Source of the DNA: Moricandia arvensis | Lineage: Eukaryota > Streptophyta > Magnoliopsida > Brassicales > Brassicaceae | Assembly: GCA_905132765.1 (NCBI GenBank) | Contig: CAJHQP010000607.1 | Span: 106,576-170,575 of the forward strand | Length of the DNA stretch: 64,000 bases | Direction: 5' to 3' | Shown: piece after piece, positions 1 through 12,198 of the stretch | How positions within the stretch are numbered: the stretch's first letter is position 1 | Layout: the number at the start of each line of letters is the position of its first letter | Program-made: the position numbers and the translations under genes | Notes under the pieces: model-generated | Seen by the model: only the letters and a program-made list of their open reading frames with translations | The model's database searches: none | Told to the model about the DNA's origin: nothing

Positions 1-275
1 GTATTTTAGGGATGAAATCCACAGCGAGCGAGGGAACACAATAAACTCAATACAGTCGCGATTAAGCTAGGCAAATAGATTAATAAGCAGTAAATAAACT
101 ATAACAGATAATTGATTGATGAGTACGTAAACAATAATAATAAATAGCTAGATCTAGGCAACAATGTGTTTCGCAAGGAAAACATAGATTGAGGGCAAGG
201 AAACCGTAACCACTTCGCCCAAACCCAAAAATATTAAAATTACGCTTGAAACTTTGAAAATTTTATTTTAGCTTT

Positions 276-651
276 CAAAAGGTCCTCTCGCACCTTATGC
301 TCACTGTCAGTCTTGAAAAGAAACCAAAAGAAACATTGGTAAGGCGATAATATATTTGCAAGCAACCGCTAAATTAAAGGCAAGTAATCAGCAACTCTGG
401 CCAATTTTAAGCTGATTATTCCCATGCCGCTTTAAAACCAATAATTTTAATAGTTTATTGTATATTAACAAAATAATTATTTTAAATATTTTAACACTAA
501 ATATATTTTAATGACTTTTTAAAGTAAATTAACGGTTAAAGGAACCACCTTTTAAAAGGTCGTCTTGCACTTTAGGCTCACTAGCAGGTCTGAAAGAAAA
601 TCAAAAAGAAACATTGGCAAGGCGATAATGTATTCGCAAGTAACCGTAAAA
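276..651. repeat. Diverged direct repeat, two ~97-bp units
   Basis: Two related units lie at about 276-373 and 553-651. Both run from AAAGGTC through a CACTTTAGGCTCACT-like core to AAGAAACATTGG and AAGGCGATAAT, then a CGCAAGTAACCG-like end. They lie beyond the C-terminal end of the MULE reading frame and may be part of that element's non-coding end, but no terminal inverted repeat was identified. The rest of 1-870 is AT-rich and shows no gene. Confidence 0.6.
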
Positions 652-884
652 CTTATTTAAGAATCTCACGTTTCGCAAGCAATGGTCATGTAAATATGAA
701 ATCATTCAAATCAAAAGATCAAATTAGTAGCGATTACAGACCAAGCTAAAAAACAAAATAACCGTAGTGAGCTCAATGAAAAACAACAATACTCCGACAA
801 ATAAACGCTAATCTGACCAACACTCCCTTGAATGAGTGACTAATTATCTGAACAACCATATATATCACCCAAACAACAATTTCG

Positions 885-3550
885 CTACTTTGCACGTTGA
901 TCGATTATGCCCGCCTTTGTTGCATTTGGTACACACATACCGCCTTTTCTCCTTCGTTGTTGATTGACTTCGCTGGGAAAGCATTACCTTCTTTGATTTT
1001 GGTTTTTAGCACCCTCAGTTGGCTTCTTTGATTTTTTTTCGCACTCTGAGTTGGTTTCTCTAATGTTGGGCTACTCTGGAAAAGTCATTTTCTCACCATG
1101 GGGGATGGAGTGCTCGTGCTGTAATCTTTGGCGAGTATTTTGGTTTCTTTCTTGATGACGGATTTAGTTGATGGCGTCCTCCGCGGTAGATTGGTTTTCT
1201 TCTATTTTATTGGAGTACTGGCTGCTTGATTACGACCACGTTTCTTAGTTGATGTATGATGAGAAGAATTATTATTACCTTTCTTTGTCGCTGGAGTTGG
1301 ATTGCTCGTACTCGTATTTTGGTTCTTCTTTCTTAGTTTACGCTTGAATCGCTTGATTTTTTTCAATTGCAGATAAGTATCTCTTCATCTTTGGTCTTCC
1401 ACGTTGTTTTAATATTTTGGATGGCAGACACACTTGACTAAGTACATTGGCTGGTGGGATCAAATCTCCAGCTGTAAGGTTAATAAGTTATGCGTACGCT
1501 GCAACCATGTATCCCTTTGTGTAACGAGGATCCACCATGGTAGCTTCATCAATTTTCCGACATTGAGCTACTTTAATTGCATGCTCACAAGATATCTTAT
1601 CGAGATCATATTGCTTACAAGTACAACTCCTCTGCAAAAAAGGACGTCTATGAATCAAAACTGAGACAAATGAGCCATTTTAAAGTCTATGTTTTCATAC
1701 CTTTTCTAGATCAATCATACAATTTATTGCTCTACTAGTAACATAGCTACTAGTTGAATCAATGGGTTGAACAGTTAATGTACTTATGTTGGCGTGTCTC
1801 ATATGCAGCACGAGTTCAACTTCTTATGTGAAGTTTGTTTTCAACGAGGCAGCTTTCTCTCGCCTTTCCGCAAACAATCTTGAGAGCATCTTTCTAATAG
1901 AATTCAAAAATAGGCAATAGGAAACACTCTTTCTTCCTTAAGCACGCCATTAATGCATTCTCCAAAATTGCTTGTCATGATATCACATATGTGTCCTGGA
2001 AAATGTGAACGAGCCCACATTCTAATATATGCAGTTTGCAAATAGTCGTATAGTTGGCTGTTTTGATGTTTGATGACTTCAACCTGTAGATATAATAGAG
2101 CGGCCTTTTTCGCCAAAGCTACTAGTGGGGTCTTTTTGAATTTTCCAGCCATGTTTTGTCCAAGGTGATATAGACATATGCCCTTATGAGCTTCAGGGAA
2201 AACATTCGTAAGAGCCTTGGCTTTTGCTGGGCATTGGTCAAAGATGAAAGCTAAATCTTTACTATCACCTATCACACCACGCAGCTGAGTAAAAAAAAAG
2301 CCATTCCCAGGAGGCCGCATCCTCTGTTTTTACAACCCCAAAAGCTATAGGATATATACCCCTATTTCCATCCTGACATGCAGCCACTAACATCACACTT
2401 ACCATTTAGATGAGCTCCATTTACAACAATAACCCTCCTCATGTACAGAAAGACTTTGATACATGCATCAAAAGCAATGAACAAATACATAGACCTCTTC
2501 TTAGCATCAAGTTCAAGCTTCATTATTGTACATGGATTGGCCTGCTCTATTTTGTAAAGATTCGAAGGCAAGTCCTGATAGCCACTGGCATGAGTTCCTC
2601 TAACCATCTCTGGTGCATATGCCAAGAGGCTATGAGCCTTTGTATAACCAATGTCAATTCCATAAATTTCTCTAATACAGTCCATTATATGTTTAGGACG
2701 GATTCCTTTAAGATCACTACCATCACTAAATTCCTCAACATACATCTTCCCAATACATTTTGCATTTGCATAATGGACCGCAGAGCATGTATGAAGATCA
2801 ATATATTTACAAACGAGAAATTCTGGAGATGATCTTGATATAGTTGAAGCACAAAGGCTCCAGTAACATCTAGGAGCGAAGCACTTTGCGTAAAATAAAC
2901 TTTTCGATCACTGAAAGCTTGCGTAATTTCATTATTAATTTCTTCTTTCCACTGAATATGTCACCAGACTTAATGGTTTCACTCTTCCACAGCTGTGATG
3001 GTTTCATAGTCTCAAGTGATGGCTTCATAGTCTAAAGTGATGGGTTTGTAGTCTCTTGTGATGGCTTCATAGTCTCGTACTGAATATTTCCAAAACTACT
3101 AAAATCTGCAGAAGCATTCTCTCTGAAAAAACGCTTTTGATTTCTATTCACATCAAGACAACCTTTGTTTGCAGTCAATGAGACATAAAGTCACATAGCA
3201 TATGTCTTGAACAATGTGATAAAGTTTACAAGTTGTGTGTCATTACTCAAGAACATCAGAGGAGTGTTTCTAGGCATATCCTCCAATATACGTTTAGGCA
3301 ATATATAAGCAAGCTCGACCGCTTTCATCTATTAATCATATTGTAATCTTCACTAACCGTGTGGAGAAAATTTTCATATTTGATATCATCACCTACAAAA
3401 AAGCATTTCCCTTCTTAGTTGGAAAGAACTCCCAACCAACATTATCCATCTTTTTTTCTCCAAAAACAGTAACTAAATGCAACATTATCTGCATAATACT
3501 AAATTTGCATCAATACATATCGCAAAACCTTTTTTTGAAAGGCAACAAGG
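885..3550 (-). pseudogene. Mutator-like (MULE/MuDR) transposase, decayed
   Basis: A near full-length MULE transposase can be followed on the minus strand through several frames. From N to C: a leader domain (about 3550-3180, with YENFLHTVSEDYN and MPRNTPLMF-like blocks); the MuDR zinc-binding domain (about 2865-2770, CYWSLCAS ... CSAVHYANAKC); the DDE transposase core (2745-1904); a SWIM-type zinc finger (about 1632-1560, CTCKQYDLDKISCEHA); and a CCHC knuckle (about 940-893, CTKCNKGGHNRSTC). Among the acidic catalytic residues, the second (FIFDQ) and third (NFGECINGV) are present, but the first is changed: VVNGAHL where the family has VVDGTHL (codon at 2419-2421, D to N). There are frameshifts near 2362, in the T-run near 2295, near 1910 and near 2880, and stops near 1489 and 3200. 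It is inactive. No TIRs or target duplication were found, so only the coding part is reported. Confidence 0.88.
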
Positions 3551-4143
3551 TATAGTTAATCGTAGTGGCAAGAGAACAACATTGTTAAGTCAACCATAAA
3601 AAAGACTCGGCCTTTGTTCATAGATCTTACAACAATGGACAGTTTATCATACTTGGTTTTTCTCATATCTAAATAAGGCTGTAACATGTTTGCCTTTCAC
3701 CTAGAAATTAACTTTATTTATCAGATATAATCGAAGATCAGACAGAATTTTTTTATAGAATATGATATGTGAGAGATCGTTGAAGGTAAAGTGAGAGAGC
3801 CGTTGACGTTATGAACAACTTATTATTAGATCTAATATCTAAGAGAGCCGTTGAAGATAAAATGTTGTCTTTTATTTTTTTTCTAATTTCTTTTAAACCA
3901 ATAATGACATTATTGTTAGGAAAAAGTTATATGGTAATTTTTCAAAAAGTGGATTCTTGTAACAATTTTTTTTGTAAGGGTATCATTCTCATATTGTCTT
4001 TTGAAAGTAGGGCATTGCAACAAATGACCCAACTTTAAATATGTATAATTTATATTATTTAACAATTTAGTTTGTTATTTAAAGTAAATAAAAGCAGCAA
4101 TATCAAACAAATACTAAGAGCATCTTGTCAAATACGTTAGTTC
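3551..4143. other. AT-rich stretch without a gene
   Basis: No coding region is supported here. A short motif AGAGAGCCGTTGA (with variant AGAGATCGTTGA) occurs three times between about 3770 and 3860. The stretch separates the MULE and Harbinger remnants and may hold their undetected termini. Confidence 0.5.
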
Positions 4144-5480
4144 TTGATAATTTATCATAGGTACACATTGTTAAACATAAATCCAGAATTTTATGAGAAA
4201 CAAGAAACTTCAGATGAAAAAGGGAGATATATGTCACATGAAGATGAAGAGTTAGATGCCCATATTACTTTATTGGCACTCTTAATTTTCTGTCAGATAA
4301 TGTGTTTGAAGAAGCAAGAACGAGAACTTCAACTGCAAATTGAACGTCCCTTCGATGCATAATCACAAGAGCTGGTCAAGCCTATATTTTCTGAAGTTAT
4401 GTAATCTCATCCGAGAGAAGACAAGGTTAACTGATACAAGAGATATTAGCCTTGAAGAAATGGTTGCATCTTACCTATTAACAGTTGGAAAATGCAAGGT
4501 ATTCTTATACAAAATATACTTTAAAAAATCCAAATTTAAATGAGAAATTTCACAAAGTCTTTCGAACCTTAAACAAAATTTCACCAAGTCTCAAGGGCAC
4601 CGCAGGACCTGCAGTACCTCAAGAGATTAGAGAAAATGCAAGATTTTATCCTTACAGGTATTTACATTTATTTATTTTGATATATATATATTCATGTATT
4701 ATTATTATTTTTTATAACATGAACTATGTGTTTACGATTTTGTCGGAGCTATCGACAGCACACATATATTTGCTATGGTACAAAAGAAAGGAAGCTCATT
4801 CTTTCCGCAACAGAAAATGTAAAATATCACAAAATGTGTTGGTTGCATGTAATTTTGTTTTTGATTTCATATACGTAGTGGATGGACGGGTTCAGCTCAT
4901 GATTCAAAAATATTAAATGATGCTTTAACAAGGAACACAAATCAATTACCAGTTCAAGAAGGTATATATATATATATATATATATGTATTTTTGTAAACT
5001 TTGATATTTTCCAGAAATAACTATTTATTGTTTAATATTAGGAAAATTTTATCTGGTCGATTGCGGTTTCAAAAATTTTCGCAACGTTTTGGCTCTATAT
5101 CGTGGTGTTTGGTATCATCTACAAGAGTTTTCTTGTCAAGATTCTACTCCACAAAATAAAGAGTTATTTAATCATCGTCATGCTTCCCTGAGGAATATCA
5201 TCGAGAGAATTTTCGGTATATTCAAATTTCCGTTTCTGATTTTTAAGTCTGCACCCCCTTGTTATTATAAGACATAAGCCGAGATTGCATTTGCGTTTGT
5301 TGGTTACATAATTTTCTTCGAAATTTCTGCCGAACATATAAATTTCATGAAGAAAAAGATTCTGATGACGAAGAAGACCTTGAAGAAGTTAATAATAATG
5401 GTGAAGAAATTCTTATAGATAAAGATCAACAAAGATAACATGCCAATTAAATGAGAATGACAATAACAACAAATATGTGG
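4144..5480 (+). pseudogene. PIF/Harbinger (DDE) transposase, decayed
   Basis: The plus strand encodes a plant PIF/Harbinger transposase (the family related to ALP1/HARBI1) in broken frames. A DUF8040-like N-terminal helical part with TRLTDTRDISLEEMV is at 4415-4480, followed by NEKFHKVFRTLN (about 4540) and FYPY (about 4655). The catalytic triad is visible: D in DFVGAIDSTHI (codon 4754-4756), D in SAHDSKIL (4901-4903) and E in RNIIERIFG (5203-5205). A likely intron runs 4962-5041, with GT/AG ends and a (TA)n tract, and splits VQEG from KFYLVDCGF. The block LYRGVWYHLQEF (5090-5130) and an acidic tail ending MWSDF (about 5490) match the family's C-terminus. Frameshifts and stops interrupt it, so it is inactive. 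The partner Myb-like ORF2 of autonomous Harbinger elements was not seen. Confidence 0.87.
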
Positions 5481-5753
5481 TCAGATTTTATTTTATCATG
5501 ATAACAGAAGATATACAAAATGATAAAACATGTTTTGTAGATTTTTTTATATTTTTATTTATTTTGTAGTCCAACTTATTGAATATCAGTTTTACCTGTT
5601 TATAACAATCCACTTATTTAGATTTTAAAATCTATGTATTTGATTCTCATATCTACTTTTGATTTTAAAATCAATGATTTTTTCAGAAATTTTCAAATCC
5701 AAGAAATATTTCGAAATCCACTTAACTCAATAAAATACTAGAACCAATAACCT
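5481..5753 (+). other. Probable right end of the Harbinger element
   Basis: This is an AT-rich non-coding tail. On the minus strand it starts GGTTATTGGTTCTAGTATTTT (5753 inward), followed by GGATTTGAAAATTT and repeated ATTTTAAAATC. Brassicaceae Harbinger ends resemble this, from memory. The matching left terminus was not found near 3600-4100, so the element is probably truncated or too diverged on that side. Confidence 0.4.
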
Positions 5754-6165
5754 CTACTAAAAAATGCTTATTGCTTTAACAAAAAAAAATTGTTCAAATA
5801 GAACGAGGTTAGATCCTTTAAGGTGAAATATAGGTTATTATTTATTTAATTTACCTTATTACACATTTCCTCTGTTTCATAAAAGTAAATGTTTCGATGT
5901 TTTCACATATATTAAAACAATACATTAAATCACTATAAGAATTGTATTATTTTCTGTAATTTTCAATTTTCAGTAAGTTTTAATTAATAGTAACTCAAAA
6001 AAATTAATTAATTTTCTTTAAATTTGTAATATTTCCATAGGAAACAAAAAAAAATCAAATTTTGTGAAGCATCTTTTGTTTTCACGTGTTAGTCTACTAC
6101 GAGTGGGAAAGATTTGGTTAGGAAACAAAATGCCGAGAATCACTCGTTCTTTGAGTAATTAAGTT
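5754..6165. other. AT-rich flank, no gene seen
   Basis: No reading frame or repeat is supported. It is the left flank of the Copia insertion and ends with the target-site copy CAATC at 6166-6170. Confidence 0.5.
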
Positions 6166-6170
6166 CAATC

Positions 6171-6406
6171 TGTGGTAAAACTTAGAAAAAAAAAATGAAA
6201 AATTTGTATATTGCTTTGTATTGTGTTATTCATAAAATATAAGGGGTTCCCTTTATAAAGGGATTACAATAGACCGTCATATAGGTAAATGGAAATAGCA
6301 CAAATCATATTGCAATTAGGACAAGAAAAATATCCAAAACCAATATGGAAAATGTTTCTCTACCAAGTTTCTGGGTTATGGGTCATCCACAATCTGGTTC
6401 ATAACA
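6171..6406 (-). repeat. Copia 3' LTR
   Basis: The plus strand reads TGTGGTAAAACTTAG ... CTGGTTCATAACA. It matches the other LTR across TTGCTTTGTATTGTGTTATT and ATTACAATAGACCGTCATAT. An internal block beginning near TAGCCGCCTAACCC of the partner LTR is missing here. Confidence 0.92.
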
Positions 6407-6419
6407 CTCCCCCTTAGAT
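6407..6419 (-). other. Copia polypurine tract
   Basis: On the minus strand CATCTAAGGGGGAG lies directly against the TGTTATGAACC start of the 3' LTR, which is the expected place for the plus-strand primer. Confidence 0.8.
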
Positions 6420-6592
6420 GCCATAACCGTATAGAGCTTGTAATATGCTTAATGTTGGCTCATTAAAACCTTTATCCGGAAAACCCAATTGGGACAAAAC
6501 CATGGTGAAGGAAAAAGAGTACAACACACATTACTCCCCCTGATATAGACCTCACTGAAGGTCCTTAAGCCTACGCATTCCACTCTGATGTA

Positions 6593-9005
6593 TTAACTTC
6601 TTGAATGTTGATGTTGGAGTGACTTGAACGAACTTGTACCATTCAGACCTCTCCAACCTTTTGTAACTTGCACATGATGGTTGGCCCTTCTACGCCCACA
6701 AACATCCCACAGTCCACAGGGATGTGTTTCTTTGTCGTCGACCATCTTATACTCTGAGCGGACGTGATTGGTCATCCCATCGACCATCCCATACTCTCAA
6801 CCAAACACACACACACGAATTTTGGCTGATGTTGCTGCGATAATTTGTTTCATGGATTGTCAATATATTGCATAACCTGTCTACGATTTAATAGATAACT
6901 TGCATCAACAAAACCAATTAACCCCTCTTTGGGCTGGTCAATATAAAATAAAACTAATTTCTTTTATGACAATACATGGATTAATTGGATCATTCTTATA
7001 TTCCTCTTTACTAAGTATTTACTTAGCCTATTGTACAACATGTTACCGCTTTGTTTTAGTCCATAAATAGATTTGTTCATCTTTATACAATGCTGTTCTT
7101 TGAGAATCCTTGAGCTCAATACCTTCTGGTACTTTCATATATATCTCATTATCCAGTGGACCATATAAATATGCAGTTACTACATCCATTAGCTGCAAAT
7201 CTAATTTCTCTCTTATGGCCGGACTTATTAAAAATCAAAATGTAGTAGCATCCACCACATGGGAGTATGTCTCATCATAATCTATTTCTAGTCTCTTGTG
7301 AGAATATTTGTAAAACAATATGGGCTTTATATCTCACGACCTATTTCCCTCACAAAGACCCATTTATATCCACTGGTTTAACATCATAAGGTGTCCTTAT
7401 ATATTGGACCAAATACATTTCTCTTCCTTAAAGAGTTTACCTCCACGTCTATAGCTTCTTTTCATTTAAGCCAATCTGATCTACGAGTGCATTTTATTAT
7501 TGATGTGGGATCATGATCCTCGTTTATATCCATAAGTTCAAGTGCTACCTTTTATGCAAATAAATCATCTATGTTGACATCTTTTTCTGCTCCAATGTAT
7601 TCCAGACATGATATAATCGATTATAATCTCATTATTATCAGGACCATTAGTACCCTGAAGCTTGGCGTCCCAAGCCTCAGTGTTTGGTACCTTAGAGCCG
7701 GCCGGCCTTATGTCCATGTCTGTGGTTTCCTCGACCTCTGATTTGTTTTCATTCTCTGCACCTTTCTTTTGTTTCCTGAGGATTCTTATCTTTGGAACCT
7801 ATTGGTCTACCACGTTTCAAACGTTGTCTAGACTCTTGTAGCAACTTGATTATGTCCCTCTTGGACTTCAATACATATTGGTGCATTACAAGCTGGTATA
7901 TATGACTTAGTCACTTTCTTTGGGTCAGCAAATGAGTCTTGCAATCGATTAGCAGGCTTTTGTAAATGTATAATCTTTTGGACGTCTAAATCACATTCTT
8001 TAGTTCGAGGATCTTGCCAAGACAATGATGGTTGATTACATTCTATTTCTTTTACCAGCTTATTATTTTCTCCCTCTTATGTTGGATAGTCAGATTTATG
8101 ACAATCCGTGTACCTAGCCTTAAATAGATCACCCATGGTCGGCTCTAGGTACTTAATAATCGTGGGAGATTCATATACAACATATACCCTGATCCTCCTT
8201 TGAGGTCCCATCTTAGTTCTCTGTGGTGGAGCAATTTGCACATCCAAATGTCTTTAGATGGGATAAGTCTGGCTCATGACCCGTGATTTAATTTACATGG
8301 GGAGTATCTATGCTCCCTAGATGGCCTGATGCGTATCAACTCTGCTGCATTTAAACTACATGTCCCCAAGCTTAGACTGGGAGTTTTGACCTCATGAGTA
8401 ATGATCTAGTAATGCGCTTAATAAAAGATTTGGCCAAGCCATTTTATGTATGGATATGCGCCACACTTATGTTCCACACTTGCCCCCATGGACATACTAT
8501 AATCATCAAACACTTGGGACATGGATTCACCAGCATATTTTAGACGTATAGTCTTTAAAGGAAAAACTGAAAATGAACTCTTAGTTGTTTTACTGGTGAT
8601 GGCCTAATGAGTTTCCCTTGTGTACATGCTACACACGTGATATTCTTCGGGATAACTCTTCATTCTTTCAATGTGTGCCTTTTTGTATTACTTATTAATT
8701 TACGCATCATGTTTGGACCGGGATGGCCAAGCTGGTCATGCCATAAAGTGAAATTCTCAGTAAACCTTTTGTTCAGTTCGGCATCTAGCCTCTATCATAC
8801 TGATCTTGGCATAGTAAAGAACAGTAGAGAATGCAGGTATAGTCTCGACCACTTTCTTATGGCCTTGGGCGTATTTCTATGTCTGAAGGAACTCTTTGTT
8901 TCCTTCGCCCATTGTTTCTATATGAAAACCATTCATTCTTATATCTTAGTAACTCAATGGGCTTCTCTAGGTGAATTAAAAGCATCAGATATCTCTAGAT
9001 GTGTG
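6593..9005 (-). pseudogene. Copia pol remnant: integrase, RT, RNase H
   Basis: In minus-strand frames, a GAG-pre-integrase block resembling LWHDRLGHPG is at about 8780-8680, degraded integrase follows to about 7900, and RT is at about 7510-6990. RT matches include WLKWKEAID, YKWVFVRE-like text, RLEIDYDETYSHVVDATTF, LDLQLMDVVTAYLYG and IYMKVPEG. At about 6950-6930 the frame jumps from the RT block (NPCIVIKEIS) straight to an RNase H block (GLIGFVDASYL). The YVDD catalytic loop and the connection domain are therefore missing. Many stops are present. A protease between gag and integrase (about 9198-9005) could not be recognised. The 6593-6787 stretch before the PPT has no assigned function. Confidence 0.85.
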
Positions 9006-9198
9006 CCCTTTAGGTAATAACATACATGCCTGGTCGTGGCTCTAAATTAGGCTGGCTATACCTGTAATTTGTGCTTATATTGGCTTTTCATCTTATTAAG
9101 TAAAATTAGACAAGGCAATAAAGTAAATTCAAACAAATCACGAAGACAAAGAAAAACGTAAAACAAATCAAAGCACAAAAACAATATGTCAAAATCAA

Positions 9199-10186
9199 CT
9201 AGTTTTTTGAACACTCTGATGTTTCATAATCCATAAGAACATCTTGATCATGGTGAAAGACACCATCGCCATCTTGGACCAAATGTGCTTCAGGATTCTT
9301 CCCTTTCATACTCTCTTGATAGAGGTCAACTAGATGTCTGGGAGTCCTACAGTTCTTAGCCCAATGATTACCCATTCCACATCTTTGGCACACTGATTTG
9401 GTCGAGTGTTGTGGCTTAAAAGAGATACCACAGCCTCCTAACCCTCGACCATTGCCAAAATTGGGTCCACGACCATGGTTATAGTGGCTCCCACGGCCAC
9501 GGTCTGAGTAGTTACCTCGACCGTATGAATTGTAGTGGCCTCGACCACGACCATGCCATCTACTACGGCTATGGCGGTGTGGTCTATCTTGGACATGGTT
9601 ACTTTCTTTGGGTTCTTTCTTTTCTTTTGTGGCCTTAGTGGTATTTGGTAATGTGGTTGATCCAGGAGGTCTCAATTCACTATTTCTCATCAATAGCTCA
9701 TTGTTTTTCTCGGCCAGCAATAGGCATGAGATCAGATCTGCATAAGTCTTAAAGCCCTTTTCACGATATTTTTGTTGTAGCAACACATTAGTTGTATGGA
9801 AGGTGGAAAATGTCTTTTCCAACATATCATTATCTGTTATAACTTCACCACACCGTTTCATTAAAGAAACAATCTTAAATAGGGCTAAGTTATACACGTC
9901 CATGGACTTGTAGTCCTGGATTCTCGTATTCCTTCAATCAAATAGAGCCTTTGGTAATAACACCGTTCTTTGGTGATCATATCTCATCTTTGAGACTCTC
10001 AGCAAGATGATGACGAATAATTAATATTGCCATGTATCTATCTTTCTCACTGGCATTATTGCCTTCTGTGATACATTTACCAAATTCTTTTGAATATAGG
10101 ATAATCTTAGTATCCAATGCCCATTGCAAGTAATTATCACCAGAGAGATTTAGGGCAGCAAAATCCAAGTTTTTGATTTTCGACAC
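9199..10186 (-). pseudogene. Copia gag (UBN2-type with CCHC knuckle), frameshifted
   Basis: The N-terminal part (10186-9977) reads LDFAALNLSGDNYLQWALD, typical of the UBN2 gag domain of plant Copia elements. A frameshift between 9977 and 9903 separates it from the second part (9903-9199). That part has a KTYADLI block, an RGRG-rich basic stretch (about 9570-9430) and the CCHC knuckle CQRCGMGNHWAKNC (about 9395-9354). Gag packages element RNA, and the RGRG stretch and knuckle are the expected nucleic-acid-binding parts. The start at 10186 is the first Met of the conserved domain. Confidence 0.87.
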
Positions 10187-10189
10187 CTG

Positions 10190-11884
10190 AAATCATATGT
10201 TCTTATACTTTAGGTCTAGGGTTTATACGACCATGTAATCAAGTCATTCGACCAAAGCAATCCTAACAAGTTGTTTCTATATGTTCATGCAAGTCTATCA
10301 AACGTGATATATATGTACATATAACCTCAATCAAAGAAACTATCAATCAGATCATCATGTTCTAGGTGGTCGAATGTTAAAGCAAGGTGGTCGAATTAAA
10401 TCCTAAAACTTTGAATCAATAATTCGACTAAGTTAGGGTTTCAAGGTTTTATCAGACATGTCTCTCAACCAAAAAAAAAAGATATCAGAAGTCATACGGA
10501 TAGTAATGTAACCAAGTAATCAAGTCATGCTTATCAAATAAATCACATGGCCTAACGAGACAAGACATTCCTAATAGTTAATTTCTATATGCGGCCATGA
10601 AGCAATCAGTTTATACGGATATACAAGACAATCCCAAAGATCAATGTATATATGTTCAATAGGTTATACGAATGCTTAAGTTTAGTGACCAAACAAGACA
10701 ATCCAAGTGATATAGATCAAACAAGACAATCCTAAATATCAATGTCTATATATGTGTTCATGCGGCCAAGATGGTATAATGCTAACAAGCCACACGACCA
10801 CATGAGATGATGCAACAATCCTAGCAATAATGATCTATATGTATAGGAGTGGATCATGTAACAATCATGTGGCCATATTTAATCAATTTCAAGTATGAGC
10901 AATTCGAATTCAATTAGGGTATAAACTTACGATTAGGGTTTTAGCATTAGGGTTAAGTCAAAAAAGGATCAATCAATCTTGCATACAATATTAATTCTCA
11001 AGAAACATTCAATCAGGGTAATCAATCAATCAAGTTCAAGACTTAGCTACATGGATTCTATGTGCTCATATGATTAGGGTTTATCAAGACTACCAAAACG
11101 GATTCTATATGTGTAAGGATCATATGTGGTTTCAATGTTAAAACATTCAATCAAGGTTTATCAATTAATCAGTTAGTTTCATGTATGAGTTTAGCAAGCC
11201 TAGCCTTCGAGATCTATATGCACATAAAAATTGGACCATATAACCCCAATCTAGACAAAACAAGCGGATCATGCAAAGACAATCTATCGGATTCCAAGCA
11301 TGTATTTAGAAACCCTAGCATACCGGTTCTAGGAAGATCATACAGTTAAGACTGATTTATAAAAACAAGACATAAATCATGCAAAAACTATCAACCTAGA
11401 AATCGATCCTAACCTCATAAACAATTAGATCAATCAATAAAATCGTACATGTTTAGTATTGGGGTTTCATAATGCGATTAGGGTTTTATGGTTTTAGCAA
11501 TCGATTAGGTTTTAGCAAATATCCTCAAAACAATCAATCTAGCTAACCAATCAACCTAGCATACTTTCTAAGTTCTCAAAATATTTAATCAAATCAATAA
11601 GGTTTTGGGGCTTCAATTCATTGATTAGTATTTTCGATTAGGGTTTTGAGATATTAGGGTTCTTAGTGTTTACCTTAACCTCCGATGGGTTGAATAGACC
11701 ACCAATAAGAGAAAGTATGTACTTGGATCACGAACTGGAACAAGGATCAGGATCGACTAGTAGAGCAAGCTTGATTGTTTGAAGGTTGAATTCGAATCAA
11801 GGTATGAAAGTTTCACGATCAAAGGTTTCACGATGGGGATTAGGGTTTTTGATCGATGACTTTTTAGCTTAGGGATTTAGAGAA
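10190..11884 (-). other. Copia 5' leader, non-coding
   Basis: This is about 1.7 kb between the primer-binding region and gag with no supported reading frame. It is rich in GATTAGGGTTTT-like units (for example near 10910-10955, 11069, 11478, 11637 and 11838) and in recurring TCAATCAA/ATATATGT phrases. Those units resemble the plant telo-box (AAACCCTA). It may have leader or regulatory roles; none can be shown from sequence. Confidence 0.6.
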
Positions 11885-11901
11885 TAACCATGCTGATAAC
11901 G
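11885..11901 (-). other. Copia primer-binding region
   Basis: Directly inside the 5' LTR the minus strand reads CGTTATCAGCATGG. Many plant Copia elements carry a CGTTATCAGCA-type sequence at this spot (recalled). The priming tRNA is not determined. Confidence 0.65.
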
Positions 11902-12193
11902 TGTTGTAAAACTTAGAGAAAAGAATGTAGAATTCGTATATTGCTTTGTATTGTGTTATTCATAAAGTACAAGAAGTTCCCTTTATATAGAGATTACAAT
12001 AGACCGTCATATAGGTAAATGGAAAGAGTACAAATCCTATTGCAACTAGGAAAAGGAAAATATTCAAAACCAATATGAAAAGGTTTCCCTAGCCGCCTAA
12101 CCCTAAACCTATATGGTCTAGGCTTAGTAAACCTCTATGCAGTAGGTTTATGGTCGGTCCGGTTATGGGCCATCCACAATCTGGTTCATAACA
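11902..12193 (-). repeat. Copia 5' LTR
   Basis: The plus strand reads TGTTGTAAAACTTAG ... CTGGTTCATAACA, 292 bases. It is the longer LTR copy, carrying the CCGCCTAACCC ... GGTCGGTCCGG block that the 3' LTR lacks. CAATC at 12194-12198 is the target-site copy. Confidence 0.92.
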
Positions 12194-12198
12194 CAATC

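Larger units (their letters stand above)
6171..12193 (-). mobile_element. Ty1/Copia LTR retrotransposon, complete ends, defective
   Basis: This element is bounded by two related LTRs with TG...CA ends and by a perfect 5-bp target duplication, CAATC at 6166-6170 and 12194-12198. Coding order on the minus strand is gag (zinc knuckle), GAG-pre-integrase/integrase, then reverse transcriptase/RNase H, which is Copia order (integrase before RT). The 3' LTR (6171-6406) lacks roughly 55-60 bases that are present in the 5' LTR (11902-12193). Stops, frameshifts and a deletion inside RT make it non-autonomous. At about 6.0 kb it is longer than needed for one gag-pol, because a leader of about 1.7 kb separates the 5' LTR from gag. 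Confidence 0.93.

Noticed and set aside
276..651. CRISPR-like spaced repeats
   Set aside because: Only two diverged long units in plant DNA; no regular short repeat and spacer structure.
2410..2832. 140-codon plus-strand open frame
   Set aside because: Complement of the MULE transposase N-terminal and core region, which has clear family motifs on the minus strand.
8607..9017. 136-codon plus-strand open frame with Cys-rich, hydrophobic text
   Set aside because: It is the complement of the Copia pre-integrase/integrase region, whose minus-strand text is recognisable.
10900..11890. Interstitial telomere array
   Set aside because: TTAGGG-type units are scattered single motifs, not tandem TTTAGGG repeats.
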